NCBI GenBank assembly: GCA_016711295.1 | Contig: JADJTE010000002.1 | Coordinates: 682,001 to 746,000 of the forward strand | DNA length: 64,000 bases | Reading direction: 5' to 3' | DNA from: Sphingobacteriales bacterium | GTDB taxonomy: Bacteria > Bacteroidota > Bacteroidia > Chitinophagales > UBA2359 | In this document: positions 37,667 to 46,348 of the stretch, piece by piece | Layout: every line of letters begins with the position of its first letter | Position numbering within the stretch: the stretch's first letter is position 1 | The notes under the pieces: generated by a model | What the model saw: the letters and a program-made list of their open reading frames with translations, nothing else | The model's database searches: none | What the model was told of the DNA's origin: nothing | Made by a program: the position numbers and the translations under genes

Positions 37667-39715
37667 TTATTCTGCTAATAATTGAGCTATTTTATCGGCT
37701 ACCTTATCGGCATTGGGCAACATGGTGGCTTCTAAGCCCATATTGAGCGGTATGGCGGGCAGATTGGCGGATCCCATGACGGCTACGGGAGCATCGAGGT
37801 AGCGGAAGCAATGTTGCCCAATACGTCCTGCTAAACTTTCGGCGAATGAATTGAGCGTGGGTTCTTCAGTCAATACCAATACTTTGCCGTGCCGCCGCAC
37901 TGCTGCATATACTGCCTCGTCGTCGGAGGGATAAAGCGTGCGTAGGTCGATTATTTCTACTTGTCCTTCGAAGCGTTTGGCAGCATTTTTTGCCCAATAT
38001 ACGCCCATGCCGTAGGTGATGATGCAGATACTGTTGCCTCCTTGCCAATGTTCGGGCGCGGCAGCAAGTATGGTAGCGGCTTTGCCCAAAGGCAGGATAT
38101 AATCGGCATCGGGTTCGATGGTTTTGGCATCTTCTGTGCCCGCTACTTTGGACCAATATAAACCCTTGTGTTCAAATACCACTACTGGATTAGGGTCTAA
38201 AAAGGCGGCTTTGAGCAGACCTTTCATGTCGGCGGCATTGCTTGGATATACTACTTTTATGCCGCGTACTGCCAAAATGCTCGATTCGATACAGCCCGAA
38301 TGGTAAGGACCGCCGCCGCCATACGCGCCTATGGGTATGCGTATGAGTGCTTGTACGGGATATTTTCCCATCGACAAATAGCACGATTTGGACAATTCGA
38401 CAACAAGCTGATTAATGCCCGTCCAGATATAATCGGCAAATTGTATTTCGACGATTGGTTTCAGTCCTACGGCACTCATGCCTGCGGTCGAGCCAACGAG
38501 GTAAGCCTCTTGGATAGCGGTATTAAATACGCGGGTATCGCCGTATTTTTCGGCAAGTGTAGCGGCTTCGCGAAACACACCGCCTAAGCGTCTGCCGATA
38601 TCCTGTCCGTAGAAGACGGCTTCGGGATATTGACGCAAAATTTCATCTATTGCAAACAAGGCGGCATCTACCATCACTACTTTTTTGCCGTTTTGTGGGC
38701 TTCGATTGCCGCGTTCTTCGACCACGGGCGTAGGGGCAAACTCGTGTAGCAGCAGTGTTTCGGGTTCGGGTTCGGGGGCTGCTACGGCACGCGCGAAATG
38801 TTCGGCTACTAATTGTTGGGCTTCGCGGGCTAAGGCGTTCAATTGTTCGTTGCCGATGCCTTGTTGCCTCAAATAGGCTTCGAGCTGGGGCAGTGGGTCG
38901 CGTTGCTCGTGTTGGGCTAAATCGTCGTTGCTTCTATACCATTCTTTGCGCACGCCCGACGTGTGGTGTCCGAGCAAGGGCACGCGGGCATGTAGCACCA
39001 TTGGGGCGCGTTGTCGGCGCACGTAGGCGATGGCTTTTTCTACGGCGGTATAAGCAGTTACAAAATTACTGCCATCGATACTTTGGCGTTTGATACCCTT
39101 AAAACCAGCGGCATACTCATAGGCATTCATGCTTCGCGCTTCATCGGCACTTACAGAAATACCCCATTCATTGTCTTGTACCAAATATAAGATGGGCAAT
39201 TGTTTGAGGGCAGCAAATTGCCAAGCCTCTGCTACCTCGCCCTCCGTCACCGAGCCGTCGCCCAGCGAACATAATACGATGGGGTCGGTGTGGTGCGCCA
39301 GCCCTTGTTGTGCCAAGTATGCCAATCCCTGCGCCATACCCGTAGCAGGGATAGCCTGCATACCCGTTGCGCTCGATTGGTGGGGCATGCGCGGCATATC
39401 GGTTCGGAGCGAGGAGGGGTGGGCATAGTAGGTGCGCCCGCCCGAAAAATAGTCGTCGCGCTTGGCTAATAGTTGTAACATTAGTGCGTAGGGCGTAAAG
39501 CCCATGCCTAATAATATCGATTCGTCTCGGTAGTAGGGCGCAGCATAGTCGTGGGCTTGTAGCTGCAAGCCTACGGCTAATTGTATGGCTTCGTGTCCGC
39601 GCGAGGTGCTGTGTACATACTTACAGATAGGGCGGTTTTGGTCGTAGGTTTCTGCCATAGCGCGGGCAGTATAGAGCAATTGCAATGCTTGCAGACAGCG
39701 GTCTATGGGCAACAT
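37667..39715 (-). CDS. fused E1 alpha/beta subunit of a branched-chain 2-oxoacid or pyruvate dehydrogenase
   Basis: 682 residues in one frame. The N-terminal half is the E1-alpha TPP domain, with SLGDGSVTEGEVAEAWQFAA and LVQDNEWGISVSADEA forming the GDG-N motif. The C-terminal half is E1-beta: FYGQDIGRRLGGVFREAATL, IQEAYLVGSTAGMSAVGLKP, QALIRIPIGAYGGGGPYHSG and LTEEPTLNSFAESLAGRI. Decarboxylates a 2-oxoacid and passes the acyl group to the lipoyl E2. The fused form is known in Bacteroidota. E2 and E3 genes are not in the window. No promoter box is evident; a repeat element begins shortly upstream. Confidence 0.88.
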   Translation of the reverse strand: MLPIDRCLQALQLLYTARAMAETYDQNRPICKYVHSTSRGHEAIQLAVGLQLQAHDYAAPYYRDESILLGMGFTPYALMLQLLAKRDDYFSGGRTYYAHPSSLRTDMPRMPHQSSATGMQAIPATGMAQGLAYLAQQGLAHHTDPIVLCSLGDGSVTEGEVAEAWQFAALKQLPILYLVQDNEWGISVSADEARSMNAYEYAAGFKGIKRQSIDGSNFVTAYTAVEKAIAYVRRQRAPMVLHARVPLLGHHTSGVRKEWYRSNDDLAQHEQRDPLPQLEAYLRQQGIGNEQLNALAREAQQLVAEHFARAVAAPEPEPETLLLHEFAPTPVVEERGNRSPQNGKKVVMVDAALFAIDEILRQYPEAVFYGQDIGRRLGGVFREAATLAEKYGDTRVFNTAIQEAYLVGSTAGMSAVGLKPIVEIQFADYIWTGINQLVVELSKSCYLSMGKYPVQALIRIPIGAYGGGGPYHSGCIESSILAVRGIKVVYPSNAADMKGLLKAAFLDPNPVVVFEHKGLYWSKVAGTEDAKTIEPDADYILPLGKAATILAAAPEHWQGGNSICIITYGMGVYWAKNAAKRFEGQVEIIDLRTLYPSDDEAVYAAVRRHGKVLVLTEEPTLNSFAESLAGRIGQHCFRYLDAPVAVMGSANLPAIPLNMGLEATMLPNADKVADKIAQLLAE

Positions 39716-39786
39716 TCGTGGCTATATGGTTTTTTTTAGGGCTTTTGCATTAGTGCTGCTTTTCTTTGGGTCTATAATCATGTTAG

Positions 39787-40267
39787 TGGTTTGATTTTCT
39801 AATTTTGGAAGTTTTTTTCTATTAGTGGTTTCTAATTTTGAATAAAAAATTAACGTGAGCATCTTGCTCGCGCCTCTGCTCCAAATCGGCATTTACCAAA
39901 ATTTGTTCCTGAATTTGTTCCTGAAATTTAGAACACAAATCAGTAGCGGTCTGATTTTTAAGTTTTATACACTTATCTTACACGAGTTTCATGCTTACGG
40001 CATTCTCAGACTTGTGTCTGTTAGATGTTACCGATGTAATATGCCTACGGCATTTTAAAGATAATGTATATTAAATGTTTTTTTAAAATTTATCGTAAAC
40101 TATTGATAATCAATAAATTATATCTTGTATAAATTGCCCTCTCTGAGGGGGTTAGGGGGAGTTCTTGAACTAATATCTCAATTATCTAACGCTATTTCCT
40201 AAGTTTTAACGTTTGGAATTGGATACATGATAGGCAAAATTAATACTCAAAACTAAAAAATCGGACC
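39787..40267. repeat. MITE-like dispersed repeat, copy R3 (481 bp)
   Basis: Left end TGGTTTGATTTTCTAATTTT; right end TACTCAAAACTAAAAAATCG-GACCA, close to its inverse complement. The inner part from about 39968 shares ~300 bases with R1: TACACGAGTTTCATGC, ACTTGTGTCTGTTAGATG, GGGGGTTAGGGGGAGT, and ATACATGATAGGC. No ORF. It fills the gap between the E1 fusion and the next gene. Confidence 0.7.
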
Positions 40268-40295
40268 AGCAACGCCGATTAATCCGAGTATAGCT

Positions 40296-41074
40296 TTATT
40301 TGGGTTGTAGTGCTTCTTTAATTATTTGTTCGATGCGTTGGGCTTCGGCAGCTACTTGTTTGGGATAAACGCGAAATTCTTCTATTGGATATTTGTAGCG
40401 GATAGCAACCATATTGTCTTTGACGTAAAATGTAGGCAAGGGACCGCCGGTATTGACGACCAAGGGTCGCCCGCCATAATATTCTTTGGCGAGCAAAAAA
40501 TTGACTAAGCGGTCTTTTTCGTCTTTGCTAAAAGCGGCGTAGGTGTTGGCATCTTTGTCAAAGGCTATTTCTTTTATCCCATACTTATTTTCTAAATCGG
40601 CAATCAATTCTTTACCTGCTAAGGTGCTTGGGCTAAGGCTGGTGGTAGTATTAGAAATGGGGGCTGTGACGGTGCTGTTGTTAGCACTTCTAAGTGCTTT
40701 ATAAGCGTCGTAGGAATATGGTTCCGAATAATAGGTGTATTTCGTAGGGCAATTCGTTGCCATTTTTTTGCCCATGCGTCTTCTTGGGTGGGGTCGCCGC
40801 TATACGGTATTTCGTTGCGCACTAAGTAGGAGTTGCTGCGCGATATGGCGAAATACATTTGTCCGGGTTTATCCTCGCGTTGAGCAATGAGCCAAGTAGC
40901 GGGTAGTTTGCGCTGTATTATTTTGAACAAATCGTATTTGTCAATAACATCGCCATTGCTTGATGAGGTGCTTGTATTGGCAGTGGGCGTAGTTGCATTG
41001 GCAGTATTTTGGGCAAGTGCTGTGTTTATATTGCCCAAGAAACAGGCAATTGTTAGCAAAAGCAAGTAGCGCAT
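40296..41074 (-). CDS. secreted protein of unknown function (frame break)
   Basis: ATG at 41074 starts a signal peptide (MRYLLLLTIACFLGNINTA, cut after LAQ). The mature part has a Thr/Ser/Asn-rich stretch, then DKYDLFKIIQRKLPATWLIA and QMYFAISRSNSYLVRNEIPY. The frame changes between about 40775 and 40740. The second half reads PTKYTYYSEPYSYDAYKAL, ELIADLENKYGIKEIAFDKD, TYAAFSKDEKDRLVNFLLAK and FYVKDNMVAIRYKYPIEEF. I do not recognise the family. About 255 residues. Promoter box TATCTTTG at 41129-41122. Confidence 0.6.
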
Positions 41075-41121
41075 ATCGAAAAATAAATAATGGTTGAGAT
41101 TATGCAAGTGCAATATAGCCA

Positions 41122-41129
41122 CAAAGATA
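41122..41129 (-). promoter_or_regulatory. -7 promoter box TATCTTTG
   Basis: CAAAGATA on the plus strand, 47 bases before the start at 41074. Confidence 0.45.
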
Positions 41130-41159
41130 AGGTATTCAGCCTAATAAACAGCGAGTTGG

Positions 41160-42131
41160 TCAATAAAAATCGGGTGAATTGGCAGATAAAGCCCACCACA
41201 GCGAGGCGGGTTTTATGGCTTGTTCGGGTCTGAACAAGTAGGGTTTGCCTGTCTTGTCTATCATTGGTACGTGCGGGTTTTGGGCGCGATTAAGGCGGCG
41301 GGGTATCATCGGGAGGTCGTGTATTAGTTTGTTTTGTACTATATGGCGCACCCTTTCGCTGTCGATACCGATGCGGCAGGAGGCTATTTGTGCGTAGGGT
41401 AGGGCGTACTCTACCTGCAATGCGGCGACCCCATGCGAGCAGTCGGCATATTGTTTGGCTTGGCTGAGGTCGAAATAGCCGTATCGCGCGGGATACTGGT
41501 GGTTGTCGCATATTCGGGGCGTGCCCTTGGGGTCGGGCGTAAATAAGATATTGACCAAAGACCAACGCCAATTGCCATGCGTATAGTATATGCCGAACGC
41601 GCCTGTCCGGTAGCGGTCGCGTCCTTGCCCTGCAAAGAGGTCATTTTCGCACAAGATGCGCCACGCGCCTGTTTGTATAGCTACGCTACCCGACCGCTGC
41701 GACATACCCATATTATCGATATACCACCAATAGGTGTAGGCAATGCTATTGGGGCGGCGTGCGGGCTGGGATGGAAATATAGGCAGAGTGTCATTTTCGG
41801 GAGTTAGTTTGCCCCATGCACCTGCTGTTCCCACACCTATTTGTTGCTCCCAGCGGCAGGCGCGGGGACCGTACCCATCAAAGGCATAGAAGCCATGCCA
41901 GTTCAAATTGCCTTGTACGATATGTTGCCAATGGGCATATACACCGATTTTAATGCCGATGCGATTTATTTTCTTGCCTACCGACAGAGATAGCCCAAGG
42001 TGGCAGCCCCATGAGTCGCCTCCGAAGGTTTGGGCTGACGCGGGCGAGCTAAGTAGGCAAATCCAAAGGAATAGATACGCTAATAAAAAACTGTAATTGG
42101 GCAAATGATGGGGCGATAGAGAAAGTGCCAT
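41160..42131 (-). CDS. secreted protein, possibly of the polymorphic toxin type 23 group
   Basis: 323 residues from ATG at 42131, chosen for the signal peptide SFLLAYLFLWICLLSSPASA. The mature part opens FGGDSWGCHLGLSLSVGKKI. It has the blocks IQTGAWRILCENDLFAGQGR, DRYRTGAFGIYY, WRWSLVNILFTPDP and the end NPHVPMIDKTGKPYLFRPEQ. From memory these blocks resemble Bacteroidota proteins annotated as Ntox23-type, which look like beta-barrel surface proteins as much as toxins. I see no nuclease motif and no immunity gene next door. The start codon lies six bases from a dispersed repeat. Confidence 0.5.
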   Translation of the reverse strand: MALSLSPHHLPNYSFLLAYLFLWICLLSSPASAQTFGGDSWGCHLGLSLSVGKKINRIGIKIGVYAHWQHIVQGNLNWHGFYAFDGYGPRACRWEQQIGVGTAGAWGKLTPENDTLPIFPSQPARRPNSIAYTYWWYIDNMGMSQRSGSVAIQTGAWRILCENDLFAGQGRDRYRTGAFGIYYTHGNWRWSLVNILFTPDPKGTPRICDNHQYPARYGYFDLSQAKQYADCSHGVAALQVEYALPYAQIASCRIGIDSERVRHIVQNKLIHDLPMIPRRLNRAQNPHVPMIDKTGKPYLFRPEQAIKPASLWWALSANSPDFY

Positions 42132-42136
42132 TATAG

Positions 42137-42233
42137 TGGTTTGATTTTCTAATTTTGAGTAAAAAATTAACCTGAGCATCTTGCTTGCGTCCTTGCTACA
42201 AAGCAGCATTTACCGAAATTTAAAACACAGATC
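42137..42233. repeat. left part of dispersed repeat, copy R4
   Basis: TGGTTTGATTTTCTAATTTT end, followed by AAAAAATTAACCTGAGCATC and the CTTGCTACAAAGCAGCATTT string seen in R2. It leads directly into the 40-bp hairpin array. The right end is missing or lies beyond 42400. Confidence 0.6.
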
Positions 42234-42393
42234 ATTAGGATATCACCCCTACGGGGTGCCGCTTTTATTTTCTATTAGGATATCACCCCTACGGGGTGCG
42301 GTCTTTATTTTCTATTAGGATTCCGCCCCTACGGGGTGCGGTCTTTATTTTCTATTAGGATTCCGCCCCTACGGGGTGCCGCTTTTATTTTCT
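42234..42393. repeat. four tandem copies of a 40-bp hairpin unit
   Basis: Exact 40-base period (42234, 42274, 42314, 42354). Each unit has CACCCCTACGGGGTG or CGCCCCTACGGGGTG, a 6-bp stem around TAC, followed by CTTTATTTTCT. Two unit variants alternate at TATCAC/TTCCGC and GCCGC/GCGGT. Single copies of the hairpin occur at about 8048, 8074, 16097, 16147 and 16540. The array ends exactly where the sequence shared with 44620 onward begins. Confidence 0.9.
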
Positions 42394-42436
42394 GCGTGGG
42401 AAAAATAAAGTTTTCATGGTTTGATTTTTTACAAAA

Positions 42437-43903
42437 TTACTTAAAAATAGTCACTTTGCCCGATGCTACCATCATGCCATTGTCCGTAATTTGACAAATA
42501 TACAAGCCATTTGGCAAATAATCAAGATTAATATTAGCAGCATTACCGCTTACGAAACGCCGCAATACTATTTTGCCCGTATAGTCATAAATCAGCAACT
42601 CCCGCCTTAGCGTTCAGGGTTGTTGCCCAAGACAAAGTAACAAATTCTTTGCGGGTTGGGCATAATGTTGAGCTGTGCCGTTTGGGGCGGCGGTTGGCAA
42701 TCAAACGACAGCCCAACCGACGCCGTACTGTCGCAACCAAGTAGGAACAGGTATGCCCCAAACTATCTAACTTGACCGCCCAACTGCTTTGCTCGAGTAG
42801 TCGAAACCCGACAGCAGCCAGCCGCCGTCGTGGGTGGGGGCTAGGTCTTTGAGGTAGCTATTGTGGTCGGTGGGCATGCCCGAATGCGGCGCGTCCAAAG
42901 GGTGTCGCCCAGTGGCGGTGAAACGCCAGAAACCAGGGGCGCGGTAGCCAAATTCGGTGTCGTAGCTATATAGGCACACAAAACCGCCGTCAGAGGTTAG
43001 TTGCGGCGGGGCTTCTTGCATTCCTCCGATGGATACATGATAAGTCTTTGTCCACATAGTATTGCCAATACTATCAAGTCTTGCGATATATGGGTTTGTT
43101 ATGTTGTTCTGTTTAATCGCACCAGCTAAGAAAAAGTTGTTATTTATCGGGGTAATCAATCCGCCATTATCGCTCTCTACCCCCCCGTAGTTTTTTTCCC
43201 AAACAACATTCCCCTGTTCGTCGATTTCCATTACAAACATATCGTGGTCGGTATCCGGATATTGCATATACCCGCTCGCTATATACCCCGTATCGGTCTC
43301 GAATATAGAGAAAGCCGCGCCGTGCTGCAAGGGGTGGTATTGGTGGCTCCACTGTTCGTTGCCCATACTGTCGGTTTTTAGGATAAAAAAGCGGTTGTTA
43401 TACGTCTGGCTATGCTGTATGCCTGCCATGATATAGCCCTTGTCAGAGGTGGGGAGTATGGAATAAGCATAATCTACCTTGTTAGGGTTTATTATTTTAT
43501 TAGACCAAATCAGATCTCCATTTTCGTTAAATTTAAAAAGTGTTATATCATAATCCAGATCTGTTGCATTTTGAGTGATTGCACTTGTAAGTAAATAATT
43601 ATTATCTAGTGTATTTATTAAAACGCCACCACCAATCATTGTATGTGTAGCCACTCCATAACTTAGATTTTTAAACCATTGGGTCTCACCTAAATGGTTT
43701 AGTTTTCTTATCGCAAATCCTTCATTACCTGAAATTGCATTATAAGTATGTGCTATTAAATATCCATCCTGTATTGATAAAATAGATGGCGATAATGTAT
43801 TTATAGTGTCAGGTTTAAATGTTTTATTAAAATACACGGTATTTTGGGCATGCAGTATAATGGGCAGAGTAAAAAATGCAACTAATTTAAATAAATTTTC
43901 CAT
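42437..43903 (-). CDS. T9SS-exported repeat protein, duplicated copy A (frame breaks near the end)
   Basis: Signal peptide FKLVAFFTLPIILHAQ. The body has repeated blocks with pattern DxxYxxxTT-DGGYIxAG and KTDxxGNxxWS (RFFILKTDSMGNEQWSHQYH, DMFVMEIDEQGNVVWEKNYG), a beta-propeller-like family common in Bacteroidota. From about 42910 to 42600 at least seven one-base indels occur relative to copy B. Allowing for these, the T9SS sorting domain (LNIMPNP, LLIYDYTGKIVLRRFVSGN, LPNGLYICQITDNGMMVASG) is intact to TTA/TAA at 42439-42437. Long stretches are almost identical to 44665-45714, with a divergent segment at 43020-43165. Confidence 0.7.
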
Positions 43904-43961
43904 GATATTTTTTTAATAAAAAAATGTTTTTGCTTGAATGTCCAAATAAAAACATAAGAAA

Positions 43962-44645
43962 TTATTTAATAATAGTTACTTTACCTGATGCGATGGTTGC
44001 ATTATTCGCGCTAACTTTACAGATATACAGCCCTGTGGGCAAACGCTCAATATTAAGGTTTGCCTTATTACCACTAACCTCGTGTTGCAATACTAACCTG
44101 CCTGTATGGTCATACAATTGTAATTTGCCAATACTTATTAATGTTGTTTGCCAAACTAAGGAAACCAAGCCCTTGGCGGGGTTAGGTAGCACATTAAGTT
44201 GTGTTGTATTAGTTGCAATACTATTATTATTTTGCTGTGTTTTGTAGTTGGGTGTGCGGTCGTAAGCAGTATGCTGGCACTGTGCTTTAAGGCTTTGTGC
44301 CATGATGTTTGTAGCAGCCTTTGTGTTGGGCAGAGCTTCCCCCTCCACGGTTTCGGGCAGGGGCATCGCCGCCTTGCTGTTGCCGTCGTCGTCGTATTCG
44401 GGTGTGGGGTTGGTTTCTAAATCGTCTATAATAGCCGTGAATAGGTTGTAAAAATCTATGTCGGGCTGCTCGTCCAAGGGTATTTGGGCGAGTTTGGCGG
44501 TGGCGGCTGCCAATTCGCGCTCGTTGGTGTAGGTGGCTACCAACAGTTTGCGGTCGCTCAGTAGGTCGCGGGTTTCGAGGTCGGCTTTTGCGGCGGCGTA
44601 TTGCCTGGCTTTGACGTGGCTGCGTGGGAAAAATAAAGTTTTCAT
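43962..44645 (-). pseudogene. truncated C-terminal fragment of the lysyl-oxidase/beta-helix paralogue
   Basis: The open frame reads MKTLFFP and then at once RSHVKARQYAAAKADLETRD, LLVATYTNERELAAATAKLA and IDFYNLFTAIIDDLETNPTP, nearly identical to the C-terminal 250 residues of the product of 46349-49847. It ends with a T9SS sorting domain (LNVLPNPAKGLVSLVWQTTL, LYDHTGRLVLQHEVSGNK, LPTGLYICKVSANNATIASG). There is no signal peptide. The first seven codons belong to the downstream flank of gene B (GTGGGAAAAATAAAGTTTTC region, 44620-44645), so the frame is an accident of a recombination joint at CTGCG. Unlikely to make an exported protein. Confidence 0.75.
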
Positions 44646-44664
44646 GGTTTGATTTTTTACAAAA

Positions 44665-46275
44665 TTACTTAAAAATAGTCACTTTGCCCGATGCTACCAT
44701 CATGCCATTGTCCGTAATTTGACAAATATACAAGCCATTTGGCAAATAATCAAGATTAATATTAGCAGCATTACCGCTTACGAAACGCCGCAATACTATT
44801 TTGCCCGTATAGTCATAAATCAGCAACTCCGCCTTAGCGTTCAGGGTTGTTGCCCAAGACAAAGTAACAAATTCTTTTGCGGGGTTGGGCATAATGTTGA
44901 GCTGTGCCGTTTGGGGCGGCGGTGGCACAAACGACAGCCCAACCGACGCCGTACTGTCGCAACCCAAGTAGGAGCAGGTATGCCCCAAACTATCTAACTT
45001 GACCGCCCAACTGCTTTGCTCCGAGTAGTCGAAACCCGACAGCAGCCAGCCGCCGTCGTGGGTGCGGGCTATGTCTTTGAGGTAGCTATTGTGGTCGGTG
45101 GGCATGCCCGGAATGCGGCGCGTCCAAAGGGTGTCGCCCGTGGCGGTGAAACGCCAGAACCAAGGGGCGCGGTAGCCAAATTCGGTGTCGTAGCTATATA
45201 GGCACACAAAACCGCCGTCAGAGGTTAGTTGCGGCGGGGCTTCTTGCAAGGCACCTACTTCTATATCATAAATTTTAGCCCAAATCGTGCCACCTATGCT
45301 GTCTATTTGGGTAATGAAAGGCTTAGGGATAGCATTTTCGCGAATAGCACTGACCACAAAATAGGTATTGGGATTACTAATACTGGGCAAAATCAAACAA
45401 GCATTATCGCTCTCTACCCCCCCGTAGTTTTTTTCCCAAACAACATTCCCCTGTTCGTCGATTTCCATTACAAACATATCGTGGTCGGTATCCGGATATT
45501 GAATAGCACCGCTCGCTATATACCCCGTATCGGTCTCGAATATAGAGAAAGCCGCTCCGTGCTGCAAGGGGTGGTATTGGTGGCTCCACTGTTCGTTGCC
45601 CATACTGTCGGTTTTTAGGATAAAAAAGCGACCATTTTGGCTAAATGTACGCTGGCGACCAGCAACAATATAGCCGCCATCTTGGGTGGTGGATGTCCCA
45701 AAGCACTGCTCCACCGTATTGGGTTTTTCTAGGGCATGTTGCCATATAATTTCGCCGTCTTTATTGTATTTAGTGTTCTGACAAAAAAATTAAGGCACTA
45801 ATTTTTAATATAATTACTTGATATTCAGTTATTTGCATTTTTAAAATGGTCTTAAAAACTTTTCTGTTAGAACATTAGTGAACAATAAATCTTCATTTTC
45901 GGTACCATCAGCGTAAGTGATTGTACCCACCAATAAATAATTGCCGTCTAAAGTAGCAGTAACGTCGCCTCCTGCCGAGAGCATTGCCAACCCTTCGGTT
46001 TGGTATAGGTATTTGATGGTTTGTATATTGCCTTTAAAGTCTGTTTTTAGGGCTAAAAAACCTTGCACACCGGAGTTGTCATCGTAAAAACTCCAATTTC
46101 CCGTAAATAAATAACCATCGTCCAAAACTGCGCCATTTCCCACGCCTGCAATGGTTGTATCAGGCAAATCAAATAGTTTGTTGAAATAGATTTGGTTAGT
46201 ATTACCGTTTTGCGCAATTAAAGGTAAAAAAATGCCACCACAAAACAACACAATTAAAAAAAACAACTTTTTCAT
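44665..46275 (-). pseudogene. T9SS-exported repeat protein, copy B, split by a MITE
   Basis: The 5' part (46275-45878) has signal peptide KKLFFLIVLFCGGIFLPLIA and runs NQIYFNKLFDLPDTTIAGVG to ENEDLLFT. A 103-bp MITE then brings NVLTEKFLRPF and a stop. After the element the same protein resumes: KYNKDGEIIWQHALEKPNTV, TQDGGYIVAGRQRTFSQNGR and on to a full T9SS tail (LNIMPNPAKEFVTLSWATTL, KVTIFK). Removing the element and one TA joins LLFT to KYNKDG in frame. The 3' half is the near-identical partner of copy A. The gene is inactivated unless the element is spliced or excised, or the 3' part is expressed alone. Confidence 0.85.
45773..45875. mobile_element. 103-bp MITE related to the IS630 element
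   Basis: Ends GTGTTCTGACAAAAAAATT and, read inward from the right, ATGTTCTAACAGAAAAGTTT match those of the IS at 32302-33557. It is flanked by TA on both sides (45771-45772, 45876-45877). The inside (about 65 bases) is AT-rich and has no coding capacity. It was presumably moved by the IS630 transposase in trans. Confidence 0.88.
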
Positions 46276-46279
46276 TTTA

Positions 46280-46287
46280 CAAAGATA
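46280..46287 (-). promoter_or_regulatory. -7 promoter box TATCTTTG abutting the copy B start codon
   Basis: TATCTTTG, then TAAA, then the ATG at 46275 on the minus strand: another leaderless arrangement. Confidence 0.5.
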
Positions 46288-46348
46288 TAGAGTAGTAGTA
46301 GCCCTACTTATTGTCAAAAAGCAAGGCTACCATAAGTGAACGAAATGG

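Noticed and set aside
41160..42131. Toxin-immunity pair with the neighbouring secreted protein at 40296-41074
   Set aside because: Both have signal peptides and the neighbour has its own promoter box; no typical immunity features are visible.
42234..42393. CRISPR-like repeats
   Set aside because: The full 40-base unit repeats head to tail with no variable spacer.
44665..46317. Two separate genes with a short spacer
   Set aside because: The spacer has IS630-type ends and TA flanks, and removal joins the two frames exactly, so it is one gene with an insertion.
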